From: Mucilaginibacter mallensis
GTDB taxonomy: Bacteria; Bacteroidota; Bacteroidia; Sphingobacteriales; Sphingobacteriaceae
Assembly (NCBI RefSeq): GCF_900105165.1
Contig: NZ_LT629740.1
Span: 2,418,001-2,482,000, forward strand
Reading direction: 5' to 3'
Length of the DNA stretch: 64,000 bases
The translations under genes were made by a program, and so were the position numbers. Under the pieces are notes generated by a model. It had not been told where the DNA came from, ran no database searches, and worked only from the letters and a program-made list of their open reading frames with translations. This document shows, piece by piece, positions 54,848 through 62,225 of this stretch. Numbering within the stretch: position 1 is the first letter of the stretch; every line of letters begins with the position of its first letter.

Positions 54848-54877
54848 TTGTTATGTACAGAATATCAGGTAGATTTG
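54848..54877 (+). promoter_or_regulatory. Bacteroidetes promoter for the cupin gene
   Basis: TTG at 54848-54850 is separated by 19 bases from TAGATTTG at 54870-54877, an exact TTG-N19-TAnnTTTG. It lies 25 bases before the cupin start. The rest of 54704-54847 has no other feature. Confidence 0.6.
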
Positions 54878-54902
54878 AGTAACATCTATCAATTTAAAAA
54901 AC

Positions 54903-55400
54903 ATGGAAAACACAAATAATGCCATCACACTAGGCGCGCAGGGCGGAAAAAACCTATCTGTTGTAGGTGATACCTACCGGATATTGGTAAGCGGTAAACA
55001 AACCAATGGCACTTTTGCCGTTATTGATATGCTGATACCTCCTGGTGGCGGCCCCGGTCCGCATGCACATGCCGGTTTCCAGGAATCATTTTATGTGATT
55101 GACGGAGAAATTGAGGTTAAAACTAAAGGACATCGCTATACAGCAAAGAAAGGCGCATTTGTAAGCATTCCAGTGGGAGGACTGGTACATTGCTTTAAAA
55201 ATGAATCCAAAGAGATGGCGCATATCCTTTGCACCGTTGTACCATCGGGTTTGGAAGAATTTTTTGAGGAGGTAGGCGTACCTGTTGCTCCCGGCACTTT
55301 CTTGCCTCCGCCTGAATTGGATGAAGAATCCCTGAAAAAGCTGCTTGCGATAGCCGAAAAATATGGCCAAAAACTATTTCCGCCCGATTATCTGGATTAA
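54903..55400 (+). CDS. cupin-domain protein
   Basis: 165 residues, one cupin barrel. The metal motifs are seen as GGGPGPHAHAGFQESFYVIDGEIEV (about 42-66), with two His and one Glu, and VPVGGLVHCFKNES with the second-motif His. The C-terminal 45 residues form a helical tail with ELDEESLKKLLAIAEKYG. The reaction is unknown; the family includes dioxygenases and isomerases. Its stop overlaps the convergent membrane gene by four bases. Confidence 0.85.
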   Translation: MENTNNAITLGAQGGKNLSVVGDTYRILVSGKQTNGTFAVIDMLIPPGGGPGPHAHAGFQESFYVIDGEIEVKTKGHRYTAKKGAFVSIPVGGLVHCFKNESKEMAHILCTVVPSGLEEFFEEVGVPVAPGTFLPPPELDEESLKKLLAIAEKYGQKLFPPDYLD

Positions 55401-55786
55401 GCAGGTTGAGTGCGTTTCAATCCTAATAAATAGATTAGCGAGCCGATACTGATAAAAAGGTGTGTGATTTCAACCGGTGCCATTTTGCTTGTTAGTAAAG
55501 TGCCGTTAAATATGCCCAGCAAATCTACTGATAAGCCTAGTACGTTTGTGATGATATTAGTTAACAACACGGCCCTTAACATATTGTAATCGGTAAAATT
55601 ACGGGCAAAGAAATTTATAGTGCCAAGGCCGATAATAAGTCCGCCCATGCCTTGCAATAATGAGCCGCTTTGCTGTGTAAAATCAAGACCTAATAATTGC
55701 GCTGCAAAGCCAGGTATAAAAAACATCATCGCCCCAAAAGCGAATGAGCCAATAGCTGATATGATAAGAAATATAGAGAGTTTCAT
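55397..55786 (-). CDS. small four-helix membrane protein
   Basis: 129 residues with four membrane helices, for example IFLIISAIGSFAFGAMMFFI, GGLIIGLGTINFF and HLFISIGSLIYLLGL. I do not recognise a family beyond similarity in shape to DUF4345-type proteins. It could be co-transcribed with, and controlled by, the Crp/Fnr gene upstream on the same strand. A 12-bp palindrome at 55838 lies 52 bases before its start. Confidence 0.65.
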   Translation of the reverse strand: MKLSIFLIISAIGSFAFGAMMFFIPGFAAQLLGLDFTQQSGSLLQGMGGLIIGLGTINFFARNFTDYNMLRAVLLTNIITNVLGLSVDLLGIFNGTLLTSKMAPVEITHLFISIGSLIYLLGLKRTQPA

Positions 55787-55837
55787 TTTGTATGTTTTTG
55801 TTAATACAAAATTCCTGAATAGCTAAGCCTTTAGCGA

Positions 55838-55849
55838 TAACAATTGTTA
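55838..55849. promoter_or_regulatory. 12-bp palindrome upstream of the small membrane protein
   Basis: TAACAATTGTTA is its own reverse complement, located between the Crp/Fnr gene and the membrane gene. It is close to the TAACAATATTGTTA sites of the efflux promoter, though with two fewer bases. Confidence 0.35.
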
Positions 55850-55854
55850 ACTAA

Positions 55855-56376
55855 TTAAAATACTTTACGGTTGCGTATACGGCTTAGTGAAACAGGGGTG
55901 ATGCCCAGATAAGAGGCAATATAACGCTGTGGCACCCGCTGAAAGATGGCAGGATGCTGAGCAATCAACTCCTGATAACGCTCCATTGGTTTATTTTTGA
56001 TGAAGGATAAAAGTCGTTTTGAGTGAGATAACAATTTTTGTATAGCTGTTTGGTAAAACCAATCTTTAAATGCCTGATCATTTGCCAATAATCGATCAAA
56101 ATCACTTTTATTAAATACTGCGATTTCGCATGGTTCCATAGCCTCGATGGTAAAAAGGCTCGGCTCATTATTTATAAAACTATCCAGCGAGGTAGCGGCA
56201 TCGCCTTCAAAGAAGAATTGCGCGGTAACATCAGTGCCATTATTATTGAACCAAACCCGCAGGCTCCCTTTTTTAATAAAAAACATCTTCTGTGCGGTGT
56301 CACCCTCTTTTAAAAGTTGGGTTTTAGCGTCAATATTAAGCTCATAAGAGAATTGGGTATCAATAAAATTTACCAT
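55855..56376 (-). CDS. Crp/Fnr-family transcriptional regulator
   Basis: 173 residues. The N-terminal cyclic-nucleotide-binding-like barrel (about 15-110) contains LLKEGDTAQKMFFIKKGSLRVW. The C-terminal winged helix ends RVPQRYIASYLGITPVSLSRIRNRKVF (positions about 147-173), including the recognition helix. The arginine-type phosphate-binding cassette is not evident, so cAMP binding is doubtful, as in many Bacteroidetes members. It diverges from the AraC gene at 56494. Confidence 0.85.
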   Translation of the reverse strand: MVNFIDTQFSYELNIDAKTQLLKEGDTAQKMFFIKKGSLRVWFNNNGTDVTAQFFFEGDAATSLDSFINNEPSLFTIEAMEPCEIAVFNKSDFDRLLANDQAFKDWFYQTAIQKLLSHSKRLLSFIKNKPMERYQELIAQHPAIFQRVPQRYIASYLGITPVSLSRIRNRKVF

Positions 56377-56434
56377 AATGTAAAGATAGTTATATTAAAT
56401 ATTGGGTGATGTAAAAGATACAATCAGTAAATAG

Positions 56435-56472
56435 TACCATTTATGCATTAAATAATACCATGGTTGCATTAA
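56435..56472. promoter_or_regulatory. 21-bp-spaced direct repeats before the AraC gene
   Basis: TACCAT-TTA-TGCATTAA (56435-56451) and TACCAT-GGT-TGCATTAA (56456-56472) share 14 of 17 bases in the same orientation and start 21 bases apart, two helical turns. Direct repeats with this spacing are typical sites for AraC-family dimers. Confidence 0.6.
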
Positions 56473-56481
56473 TAATCATTG

Positions 56482-56489
56482 TAAATTTG
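56482..56489 (+). promoter_or_regulatory. -7 box for the AraC-DUF983 operon
   Basis: TAAATTTG fits the TAnnTTTG -7 box exactly. The nearest TTG (56464-56466) lies 15 bases upstream, shorter than usual and inside the second direct repeat, so the promoter may need the regulator. The start codon follows five bases later, which implies a very short leader. Confidence 0.5.
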
Positions 56490-56493
56490 TATT

Positions 56494-57378
56494 ATGATAA
56501 AGGATCAGTTCCCTGTTATAAATATCGGCCAGTTAGATGAGTTTAAACAGGAGGATATACTTATTAGCCGGTTTGCCCCATACCTGGCTGTACATAAAAA
56601 CCTGCAGCAGGCACATAAGCATGATTTTTATCACCTGGTATTTTTTACGGATGGAGCTGGAAGTCAAACCATAGATTTTGAACGATTTGAGGTAAAGCCT
56701 TTCCAGTTTTATTTTATGATCCCTGGCCAGGTACATCACTGGGCTTTTGAGGGACATGTTGATGGTTACGTGGTTAATTTTTCGGGCAACTTTTTTCAAT
56801 CGTTTTTATTGAAGGCTGATTATTTTGAGCAATTCAGTTTTTTCAGTGGGAATGCGAATGAAGCGGTAATTGAAGTGCCGGTTGCTATGCAGGCTGATAT
56901 GATAAACCTGTTTGAAAAGCTATTACGCGAAAGCGAAGACAAGCAACGTGGGGCACTGGATATGGTTAGGCTATTGCTGGTAGAATTGTTCATTTCAATA
57001 GGCCGCTTATCCGCCCCGAATGAACAAAAACAAGTTAGCCCGTATAATTTAACCTTACTAAAAAGCTTCAGGAATTTAATAGAAACAAACTTCCGGAGCT
57101 TAAAACTGCCTAAAGAATATGCGGAGCTGCTTTACATCACACCCAATCATCTGAATGCATTGTGTAACGACCTGCTTGATATTTCAGCAGGCGAGGTGAT
57201 CCGTAACAGGGTAGTACTAGAGGCAAAACGATTATTGGTGAACCCTGAACTTGGCATAACAGAGATTGCTGGTCAGCTAAATTTTAGCGATAACTCTTAT
57301 TTTACCAAGTTTTTTAAAAAACAGACCGGATCAACACCGGAAGAATTTAGGAAACAATTTATTACAAAAAGATCATGA
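56494..57378 (+). CDS. AraC-family transcriptional regulator
   Basis: 294 residues. A cupin-type N-terminal sensor domain (about 20-150, with HKHDFYHLVFFTDG) is followed by a double helix-turn-helix AraC domain in the last 100 residues (YITPNHLNALCNDLLDISAGEVI and GQLNFSDNSYFTKFFKKQTGSTPEEF). It may regulate itself through the direct repeats at 56435-56472, as well as the DUF983 gene that overlaps its end by ATGA. The effector is unknown. Confidence 0.9.
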   Translation: MIKDQFPVINIGQLDEFKQEDILISRFAPYLAVHKNLQQAHKHDFYHLVFFTDGAGSQTIDFERFEVKPFQFYFMIPGQVHHWAFEGHVDGYVVNFSGNFFQSFLLKADYFEQFSFFSGNANEAVIEVPVAMQADMINLFEKLLRESEDKQRGALDMVRLLLVELFISIGRLSAPNEQKQVSPYNLTLLKSFRNLIETNFRSLKLPKEYAELLYITPNHLNALCNDLLDISAGEVIRNRVVLEAKRLLVNPELGITEIAGQLNFSDNSYFTKFFKKQTGSTPEEFRKQFITKRS

Positions 57379-57791
57379 AAACATTAAACTTAGTTATGGA
57401 AAAGGAACCTTCACAATTTAAAGCCGCCTTACATGCCAAATGCCCAAGATGCCGCACAGGTAATATGTTTGCCGGCCCTATGTATAGTTTCGGTTCTCAA
57501 AAAATGAACGAAAAATGTTCGCATTGCGGTCTGATATTTGAAAGGGAACCCGGGTATTTCTATGTGGCCATGTTTGTTAGCTACGCCATGAATGTGGCCG
57601 AAATGGTTACGCTGGCTGTAGGTACGTATATATTAACCGGCAGCACATCGCCATGGTTATATTGTGCCATACTTTTGGGCGTTGCCTTTTTACTTTCACC
57701 GTTCCATTTCAGGTATTCGAGGGTTATTTTATTGTACTGGTTAACGCCGGGCTTGCATTTTGATCCTGAAAGGGCTAAAGCGCACGAGTAA
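57375..57791 (+). CDS. DUF983 membrane protein with zinc-ribbon start
   Basis: 138 residues. The cytoplasmic start holds AKCPRCRTGNMFAG and KCSHCGLIFEREPGYFYVAMF, two CxxC pairs forming a zinc ribbon (about 24-60), then two membrane helices (about 62-84 and 92-110). The family is widespread in Bacteroidetes and Proteobacteria. It is coupled to the AraC gene by an ATGA overlap, so it is a likely member of its regulon. Confidence 0.9.
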   Translation: MKTLNLVMEKEPSQFKAALHAKCPRCRTGNMFAGPMYSFGSQKMNEKCSHCGLIFEREPGYFYVAMFVSYAMNVAEMVTLAVGTYILTGSTSPWLYCAILLGVAFLLSPFHFRYSRVILLYWLTPGLHFDPERAKAHE

Positions 57792-57823
57792 CATGTTTAT
57801 TGTGAATTGATTATCTAATATTG

Positions 57824-57868
57824 AGTGTGCCGCGTGTTTCACCTGTTTCATGTGTTCCGCGGCACACT
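57824..57868. terminator. GC-rich inverted repeat between convergent genes
   Basis: AGTGTGCCGCG (57824-57834) pairs exactly with CGCGGCACACT (57858-57868) around a 23-base loop that contains two copies of TGTTTCA. No T-run follows on the plus strand. It can act as a terminator for the two converging genes; the long loop is unusual. Confidence 0.5.
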
Positions 57869-57884
57869 TCGAGTTGTTACCATT

Positions 57885-58427
57885 CTATCTTTTACAATAT
57901 ACGATCAGCGATGCTTTAGCCAATACCTGCTTGCCTAACAGAAAACCGGTTATAGCGGCAGTAGTTGAAGCTGTGGTACCCAATTTGACTGTTCCTAAAG
58001 CGTACACCGTAATAATGTAGCGATGTGCAGCCTCGCCCGCACCCGGGCATGGGCCCTGGTACCCGGGAGCACCAGTGTCATTCATACTTTGCAGACTGCC
58101 TTGTGGGGCAATATTGCTTTTAATATCGCCAGCACCTGCTTTAAGTTCATGAATTGTTGCGGGGATATCAACTACCACCCAATGCCAGAAACCGCTGCCG
58201 GTAGGCGCGTCAGGGTCATACATGGTGATGGCAAAGCTTTGCGTGCTCTCGGGAGCGCCTGTCCAGTTTAGTTCAGGCGATTTGTTGCCGCCATTGCAGC
58301 CAAAAGAGTTGGCGGTAAACTCGTTGGTGAACTGGCCGCCAAGGTCATTACTTTTAATGGTAAAAGTTTGTGAAAATGCAGCCTGTACAAAAAACAAGCT
58401 GATGAAAAGTGTGAAAATTGATTTCAT
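57885..58427 (-). CDS. YbhB/YbcL-family (Raf-kinase-inhibitor-like, PEBP) protein
   Basis: 180 residues with a signal peptide ending AAFSQ (about 20). PEBP core: NKSPELNWTGAPESTQSFAITMYDPDAPTGSGFWHWVVVDIPA (position about 48-90; key residues DPDAP and HW) and GYQGPCPGAGEAAHRYIITVYAL (about 123-145), which contains the conserved GPCP...HRY. The family binds phospholipid-like or phosphate ligands; function in bacteria is unclear. It is downstream of an AraC gene and of an inverted repeat. Confidence 0.95.
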   Translation of the reverse strand: MKSIFTLFISLFFVQAAFSQTFTIKSNDLGGQFTNEFTANSFGCNGGNKSPELNWTGAPESTQSFAITMYDPDAPTGSGFWHWVVVDIPATIHELKAGAGDIKSNIAPQGSLQSMNDTGAPGYQGPCPGAGEAAHRYIITVYALGTVKLGTTASTTAAITGFLLGKQVLAKASLIVYCKR

Positions 58428-58468
58428 GATTTTGAATATTTATTTATCCAAAAGTGATGAAATATGCC

Positions 58469-58494
58469 TTGAACCGATATTGAAAACGGTTCAA
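58469..58494. promoter_or_regulatory. inverted repeat operator before the PEBP gene
   Basis: TTGAACCG (58469-58476) and CGGTTCAA (58487-58494) are exact reverse complements with a 10-base spacer, in the 84-base gap between the AraC gene stop and the PEBP start. It lacks a T-run, so it looks more like a regulator site than a terminator. The AraC product is a likely binder. Confidence 0.5.
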
Positions 58495-58511
58495 AAACTA
58501 TTGCAATAAGA

Positions 58512-59372
58512 TCAAACGGCTATATTTTGCCGATACGCAGCAGGAGTGACACCAAATTGCTTTTTAAAAGCCGTGTTAAAGTTGGAGAGGTTTTCATATC
58601 CATAGGTATCATAGATCTCACTGGCTTGCTTTCCCTTCAACAACTCGTTACAAGCCGCTTCGAGCTTTCTTTCACGGATATACTTTTGTGGCGATATGCT
58701 GTAGGCTTTTTCAAAATCGCGTTTAAAGGTAGAGCGGCTCCGGTTAGCTAAGAACGCCAGTCCATCTAAGGTAAGATTGCTGAAAAGATTGCTCTCTACA
58801 ATGTTTTTTAAGGATAATTGGCCTAAATCTTGGTGCTTACTAAAAAGTGTCGTCAATTGAGCCGGGAATAACTCATAAATTACCAATAAAAGCTCTTCCA
58901 GTTTATGCAATGCTATAGTGTATGATAGTTCATGAGCTCCATTAATGAGCGCTTGTATACTTTTTACATATTCATTAAGATAGGGGGTACTGGCAAAATG
59001 AATATAAGGCGGTACATGCTCGGGGAAACTAACCCGGTTTGCAGTTTGCGGATATTTAGCCAGAAAATCAGTTACCAAATTACCGGGGAAGAACACGATG
59101 AAGCTGCTATAAGGGTCTTTATTAAGGCTGTGTTCAGCAATGATGGAGTTACCCTGTGGTATCAACATAGCTTGTCCCGCTCTTAAAACCGTATTTTCAG
59201 TTGCCCGGTAAATCTCTTTTTGGCCGTTTAATACAAAGCTGATGGCATACTGATCAAATACAACTTGGTTTTTAAACAGGCTGCCTTGGTCGTGGTAATG
59301 CACGAATGATATTTCACCTGCTTTTATCTGTGCCTGGTGTCTAACAGCATTGGGTACCGAAATAATATCCAT
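58512..59372 (-). CDS. AraC-family transcriptional regulator
   Basis: 286 residues from ATG at 59372; the frame stays open to 59489, but that part overlaps the HscB start region and lacks conserved sequence. An AraC-type N-terminal sensor (about 1-180, with GEISFVHYHDQGSLFK) precedes a double helix-turn-helix domain in the last 100 residues (LTLDGLAFLANRSRSTFKRDFEKAYSISPQKY and YGYENLSNFNTAFKKQFGVTPAAYR). It is upstream of the PEBP gene, on the same strand, with an inverted-repeat site between. Confidence 0.9.
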   Translation of the reverse strand: MDIISVPNAVRHQAQIKAGEISFVHYHDQGSLFKNQVVFDQYAISFVLNGQKEIYRATENTVLRAGQAMLIPQGNSIIAEHSLNKDPYSSFIVFFPGNLVTDFLAKYPQTANRVSFPEHVPPYIHFASTPYLNEYVKSIQALINGAHELSYTIALHKLEELLLVIYELFPAQLTTLFSKHQDLGQLSLKNIVESNLFSNLTLDGLAFLANRSRSTFKRDFEKAYSISPQKYIRERKLEAACNELLKGKQASEIYDTYGYENLSNFNTAFKKQFGVTPAAYRQNIAV

Positions 59373-59440
59373 AGCCTGTAAAATTATCGAATAAAACCGA
59401 CTTTCAAACTCCCGTGATCCTGAACTTACGCCATAACCCT

Positions 59441-59448
59441 TATCTTTG
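59441..59448 (+). promoter_or_regulatory. -7 box for hscB
   Basis: TATCTTTG fits TAnnTTTG exactly and lies only five bases before the start codon at 59453; no good -33 TTG stands at the right distance. Confidence 0.35.
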
Positions 59449-59452
59449 CGAT

Positions 59453-59977
59453 ATGAATTATTTTGATTTCTACGGGATACCTGAAGCATTCCAGCTTAAT
59501 GAGGGAGCGGTTAAAAAGAAGTTTTATGAACTGAGCAAGCTTTATCATCCCGATTTTTATGCCAATGAAAGTGAGGAAAAGCAGCAGGAAATCCTTGAAT
59601 TATCAACGCTGAATAATAAGGCATATCAAACACTTTCAAACCCTGCAAAGCGTTTGGAATATATTTTAAGGCTGCATGAACTGGTTTCAGAAGGGGCAAA
59701 ACCACAATTACCATCAGATTTTTTAATGGAAATGATGGATATAAATGAGCGCATAATGGAGGTGGATGATGCAACTGAACTGGGATCAATAACAGGTGAA
59801 GTTCTTGCTATTGAGGGCGATATGAATGAAAAACTGGAAAGCCTGACTGCTGATTATGCAACTTTAGATGATACTGCAAAAGAAAGCCGGTTGAATGAAA
59901 TTGCAGATATTTACTTTAGACAAAAATATTTATTGCGAATTAAGGAGAGTTTAGATACATTTGCATCCCGATTTTGA
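59453..59977 (+). CDS. hscB: Fe-S assembly co-chaperone HscB
   Basis: 174 residues from ATG at 59453, where the protein starts MNYFDFYGIPEAFQLNEG; the frame open to 59414 adds a non-conserved stretch. An N-terminal J-domain carries HPD in LYHPDFYANE (about 37-46), followed by the C-terminal helical domain (about 90-174) that delivers IscU to the HscA chaperone. The size is normal for HscB (about 170-176). tRNA-Leu follows within 29 bases. Confidence 0.9.
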   Translation: MNYFDFYGIPEAFQLNEGAVKKKFYELSKLYHPDFYANESEEKQQEILELSTLNNKAYQTLSNPAKRLEYILRLHELVSEGAKPQLPSDFLMEMMDINERIMEVDDATELGSITGEVLAIEGDMNEKLESLTADYATLDDTAKESRLNEIADIYFRQKYLLRIKESLDTFASRF

Positions 59978-60005
59978 ACGAATTAATCCACCGTTCTTAA
60001 CGTAG

Positions 60006-60089
60006 GCCCAGATGGCGGAATCGGTAGACGCGTTGGTCTCAAACACCAATAACTTCACGGTTGTGCCGGTTCGACCCCGGCTCTGGGTA
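60006..60089 (+). tRNA. tRNA-Leu (CAA anticodon)
   Basis: The cloverleaf can be drawn: acceptor GCCCAGA (60006-60012) with TCTGGGT (60082-60088, one G-U pair), anticodon stem TTGGT/ACCAA around CTCAAAC with anticodon CAA, a long variable arm as in leucine tRNAs (TAACTTCACGGTTGTG), TPsiC stem GCCGG/CCGGC around TTCGACC, and discriminator A. It reads UUG codons. Confidence 0.95.
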
Positions 60090-60119
60090 CAAAGCCTGAT
60101 ACGAAAGTATCGGGCTTTG
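60090..60119 (+). terminator. terminator after tRNA-Leu
   Basis: CAAAGCCTGATAC (60090-60102) pairs with GTATCGGGCTTTG (60107-60119), with one T-G wobble, around a GAAA tetraloop, then T-rich sequence. It directly follows the tRNA discriminator base. Confidence 0.8.
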
Positions 60120-60176
60120 TTATTTTACCACGAGTTTATCATTATAAAGGCTTTTCTCACTTCTCATAAAAATTAT

Positions 60177-60184
60177 CATCTTTG
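60177..60184 (+). promoter_or_regulatory. weak -7 box for kdsA
   Basis: CATCTTTG differs at one base from TAnnTTTG and lies 28 bases before the kdsA start; the -33 region is not clear. Confidence 0.3.
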
Positions 60185-60211
60185 CATTGTATACCCACAT
60201 ACTTATAAACT

Positions 60212-60988
60212 ATGCTTTTTGAAAAAATGCGGCAAAAGCCGTTCTTTATACTGGGTCCATGCGTAATGGAAAACCAGGAACTATTATATACTGTTGCTGA
60301 AAAAGTTGCCGAAATAGGGCAGAAGTACAACATCCCGGTAGTATTTAAATCATCATTTGATAAAGCTAACCGTACCTCGATACACTCATATCGTGGGCCG
60401 GGCATTGAAAAAGGCCTTGAAATGCTGTTGAAAGTAAAAGAACGTTTCGGCTTGCCGATACTAACTGATATACACGAAAGCTACCAGGCCGCTATTGTAG
60501 GCGAGGTAGTTGATGTATTACAGATCCCGGCTTTCTTATGCCGCCAAACCGATCTTTTAGTCGCGGCAGCAAAAACTGGTAAGATTGTAAATATTAAAAA
60601 AGCGCAATTCCTGTCTGGTCAGGATATGTTTTATCCAGCTCAAAAAGTAATTGAAGCCGGTAATGATCAGGTAATCCTAACCGAACGTGGTAATATGTAT
60701 GGTTATAATAACCTTGTTGTTGATTTCAGGAATATTCATGACCTAAAAACCTTCGGTCATCCGGTATGTATGGATTGTACGCACTCTGTACAACGCCCCG
60801 GCGCGGCAGGCGGCAAAACCGGTGGCGACCGTACATTTGTACCCATGATGGCCCTTGCTGCAAAAGCCTTTGGCGCTGATGGTTACTTTATGGAAACTCA
60901 TCCCGACCCGGACAATGCCCTGAGCGATGGCCCAAATATGGTTAAATTACATGATCTTGAAAACGTGATTGTACCGCTGCTTGGATAA
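60212..60988 (+). CDS. kdsA: 3-deoxy-8-phosphooctulonate synthase
   Basis: 258 residues, close to the usual 270-280 of KdsA. It condenses phosphoenolpyruvate with arabinose-5-phosphate to make Kdo-8-phosphate for lipid A-core synthesis in the cytoplasm. Motifs: FILGPCVMEN (about 12-21), VVFKSSFDKANRTS (about 43-56), LTDIHE (about 90), and GGDRTFVPMM (about 205). The first Met or the one at 60227 may start it. It is followed by a KdsD-type isomerase, giving two successive Kdo steps. Confidence 0.95.
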   Translation: MLFEKMRQKPFFILGPCVMENQELLYTVAEKVAEIGQKYNIPVVFKSSFDKANRTSIHSYRGPGIEKGLEMLLKVKERFGLPILTDIHESYQAAIVGEVVDVLQIPAFLCRQTDLLVAAAKTGKIVNIKKAQFLSGQDMFYPAQKVIEAGNDQVILTERGNMYGYNNLVVDFRNIHDLKTFGHPVCMDCTHSVQRPGAAGGKTGGDRTFVPMMALAAKAFGADGYFMETHPDPDNALSDGPNMVKLHDLENVIVPLLG

Positions 60989-61040
60989 TTTATTGTTTGA
61001 AACTAAAAACCGTTCTGTTGAAGGGGATTTATATAACGCT

Positions 61041-61973
61041 ATGAAAGATATTGCCAAAAGGGTTTTTGATATTGAAATTGAAGCCCTGCAGCATGTTGCA
61101 GGCTTAATTGATGATGAATTTACAAAAGCAGTTCAGGTTATATTAAAGGCCAGCGGCAAACTTATTGTTATCGGCATAGGCAAGTCGGGCCTTATTGGCA
61201 AAAAAATAGCAGCTACCTTATCAAGCACTGGTACTCCCAGCTTTTTTCTGCATCCGGGCGAGGCTTTTCATGGCGACCTGGGCATGGTAGGTGAAAATGA
61301 TCAGATACTATTGGTGTCTTACTCGGGCGAAACGGATGAGGTGCTAAAACTCATCCCATTTTTAAAATGGAATAAGAATATTATTATAGGCATTACCGGG
61401 AACACGGAATCAACCATTGCAAAAAATAGCGATTACCATCTTAATATAAATATCACCCGTGAGGCATGTCCGCTGGCACTTGCCCCAACCTCATCAACCA
61501 CCGCTGCATTAGTTATGGGCGATGCCCTGGCGGTAGCATTAATGGAATTGCGACAGTTTCAGCAGGAGGATTTTGCCCGCTTTCATCCGGGGGGGAGATT
61601 GGGGCATAAACTACTCTCAAGAGTAAAGGACCTGATGCGTACCGATAACCTGCCTTATATAGCAAAGGATGCTTCGTTTACTGAACTGCTGCTTCGCATG
61701 TCTGAAGGACGCCTGGGTATGGTAATAGTAGGAACCTCTGAATATGTAGAAGGTGTAATTACTGACGGTGACCTTAGGCGGGCATTATTACGTAATGCCG
61801 ATACCTCTAAATTAAATATAACCGATATGATGTCGCAAAATCCGGTGATCATCGATGCTGATGAGTTTGTTGGTCAGGCAGAAAAATTAATGATGACAAA
61901 AAAAATAACTACAATACTTGTAGGTGATACAGGACAAAGAACGATTACTGGCGTTTATCAAATTTATAATTAA
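61041..61973 (+). CDS. kdsD: arabinose-5-phosphate isomerase (KpsF/GutQ family)
   Basis: 310 residues from ATG at 61041; the frame opens at a TTG at 60969 inside the kdsA end, which is unlikely. The SIS domain has GIGKSGLIGKKIAATLSSTGTPSFFLHPGEAFHGDLG (positions about 46-82), with GIGKSG as the sugar-phosphate-binding loop, and ALAPTSSTTAAL (about 150). Two CBS domains close the protein (about 195-310). It converts ribulose-5-phosphate to arabinose-5-phosphate, the substrate of KdsA. The order kdsA-kdsD suits a Kdo operon. Confidence 0.85.
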   Translation: MKDIAKRVFDIEIEALQHVAGLIDDEFTKAVQVILKASGKLIVIGIGKSGLIGKKIAATLSSTGTPSFFLHPGEAFHGDLGMVGENDQILLVSYSGETDEVLKLIPFLKWNKNIIIGITGNTESTIAKNSDYHLNINITREACPLALAPTSSTTAALVMGDALAVALMELRQFQQEDFARFHPGGRLGHKLLSRVKDLMRTDNLPYIAKDASFTELLLRMSEGRLGMVIVGTSEYVEGVITDGDLRRALLRNADTSKLNITDMMSQNPVIIDADEFVGQAEKLMMTKKITTILVGDTGQRTITGVYQIYN

Positions 61974-62069
61974 CAAGCTTATAAAAGGTACGTCAAATTC
62001 AAATAGGGTATGTAATATGCCTGTTTGGCAATACTTCTGTAAAAGTGATGTAGCCTTAATAATTGGTAG

Positions 62070-62087
62070 ATTTCTATTTTTAGAAAT
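62070..62087. terminator. weak AT hairpin after kdsD
   Basis: ATTTCTA (62070-62076) pairs with TAGAAAT (62081-62087) around TTTT. It is short and AT-only, so a weak terminator at best. Confidence 0.3.
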
Positions 62088-62121
62088 TTATGATTTTACT
62101 AAAAAATTAGCTATAATTTTC

Positions 62122-62129
62122 TAAATTTG
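62122..62129 (+). promoter_or_regulatory. candidate -7 box for the sugar transferase gene
   Basis: TAAATTTG fits TAnnTTTG exactly, 97 bases before the gene; the -33 region reads TTTAC about 22 bases upstream. The remainder of 61974-62225 shows no gene. Confidence 0.4.
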
Positions 62130-62225
62130 TTGGATACGAGGTAAAGCATATAAGATTTTCATATTGCAAACTTTTAGAAGCATTTTGTTTAACCAATTTT
62201 ATATGTTTCGTAACAGAAAGAATAC

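Noticed and set aside
59373..59489. N-terminal extension of the second AraC regulator
   Set aside because: It runs over the region in front of hscB on the other strand and has no AraC-family similarity.
60969..61040. TTG-started extension of the isomerase gene
   Set aside because: It overlaps the kdsA end and has no KpsF-family similarity; ATG 61041 starts the conserved part.
61924..62124. 66-codon frame after kdsD
   Set aside because: It begins inside kdsD in another frame and ends in the AT-rich gap, with no coding features.
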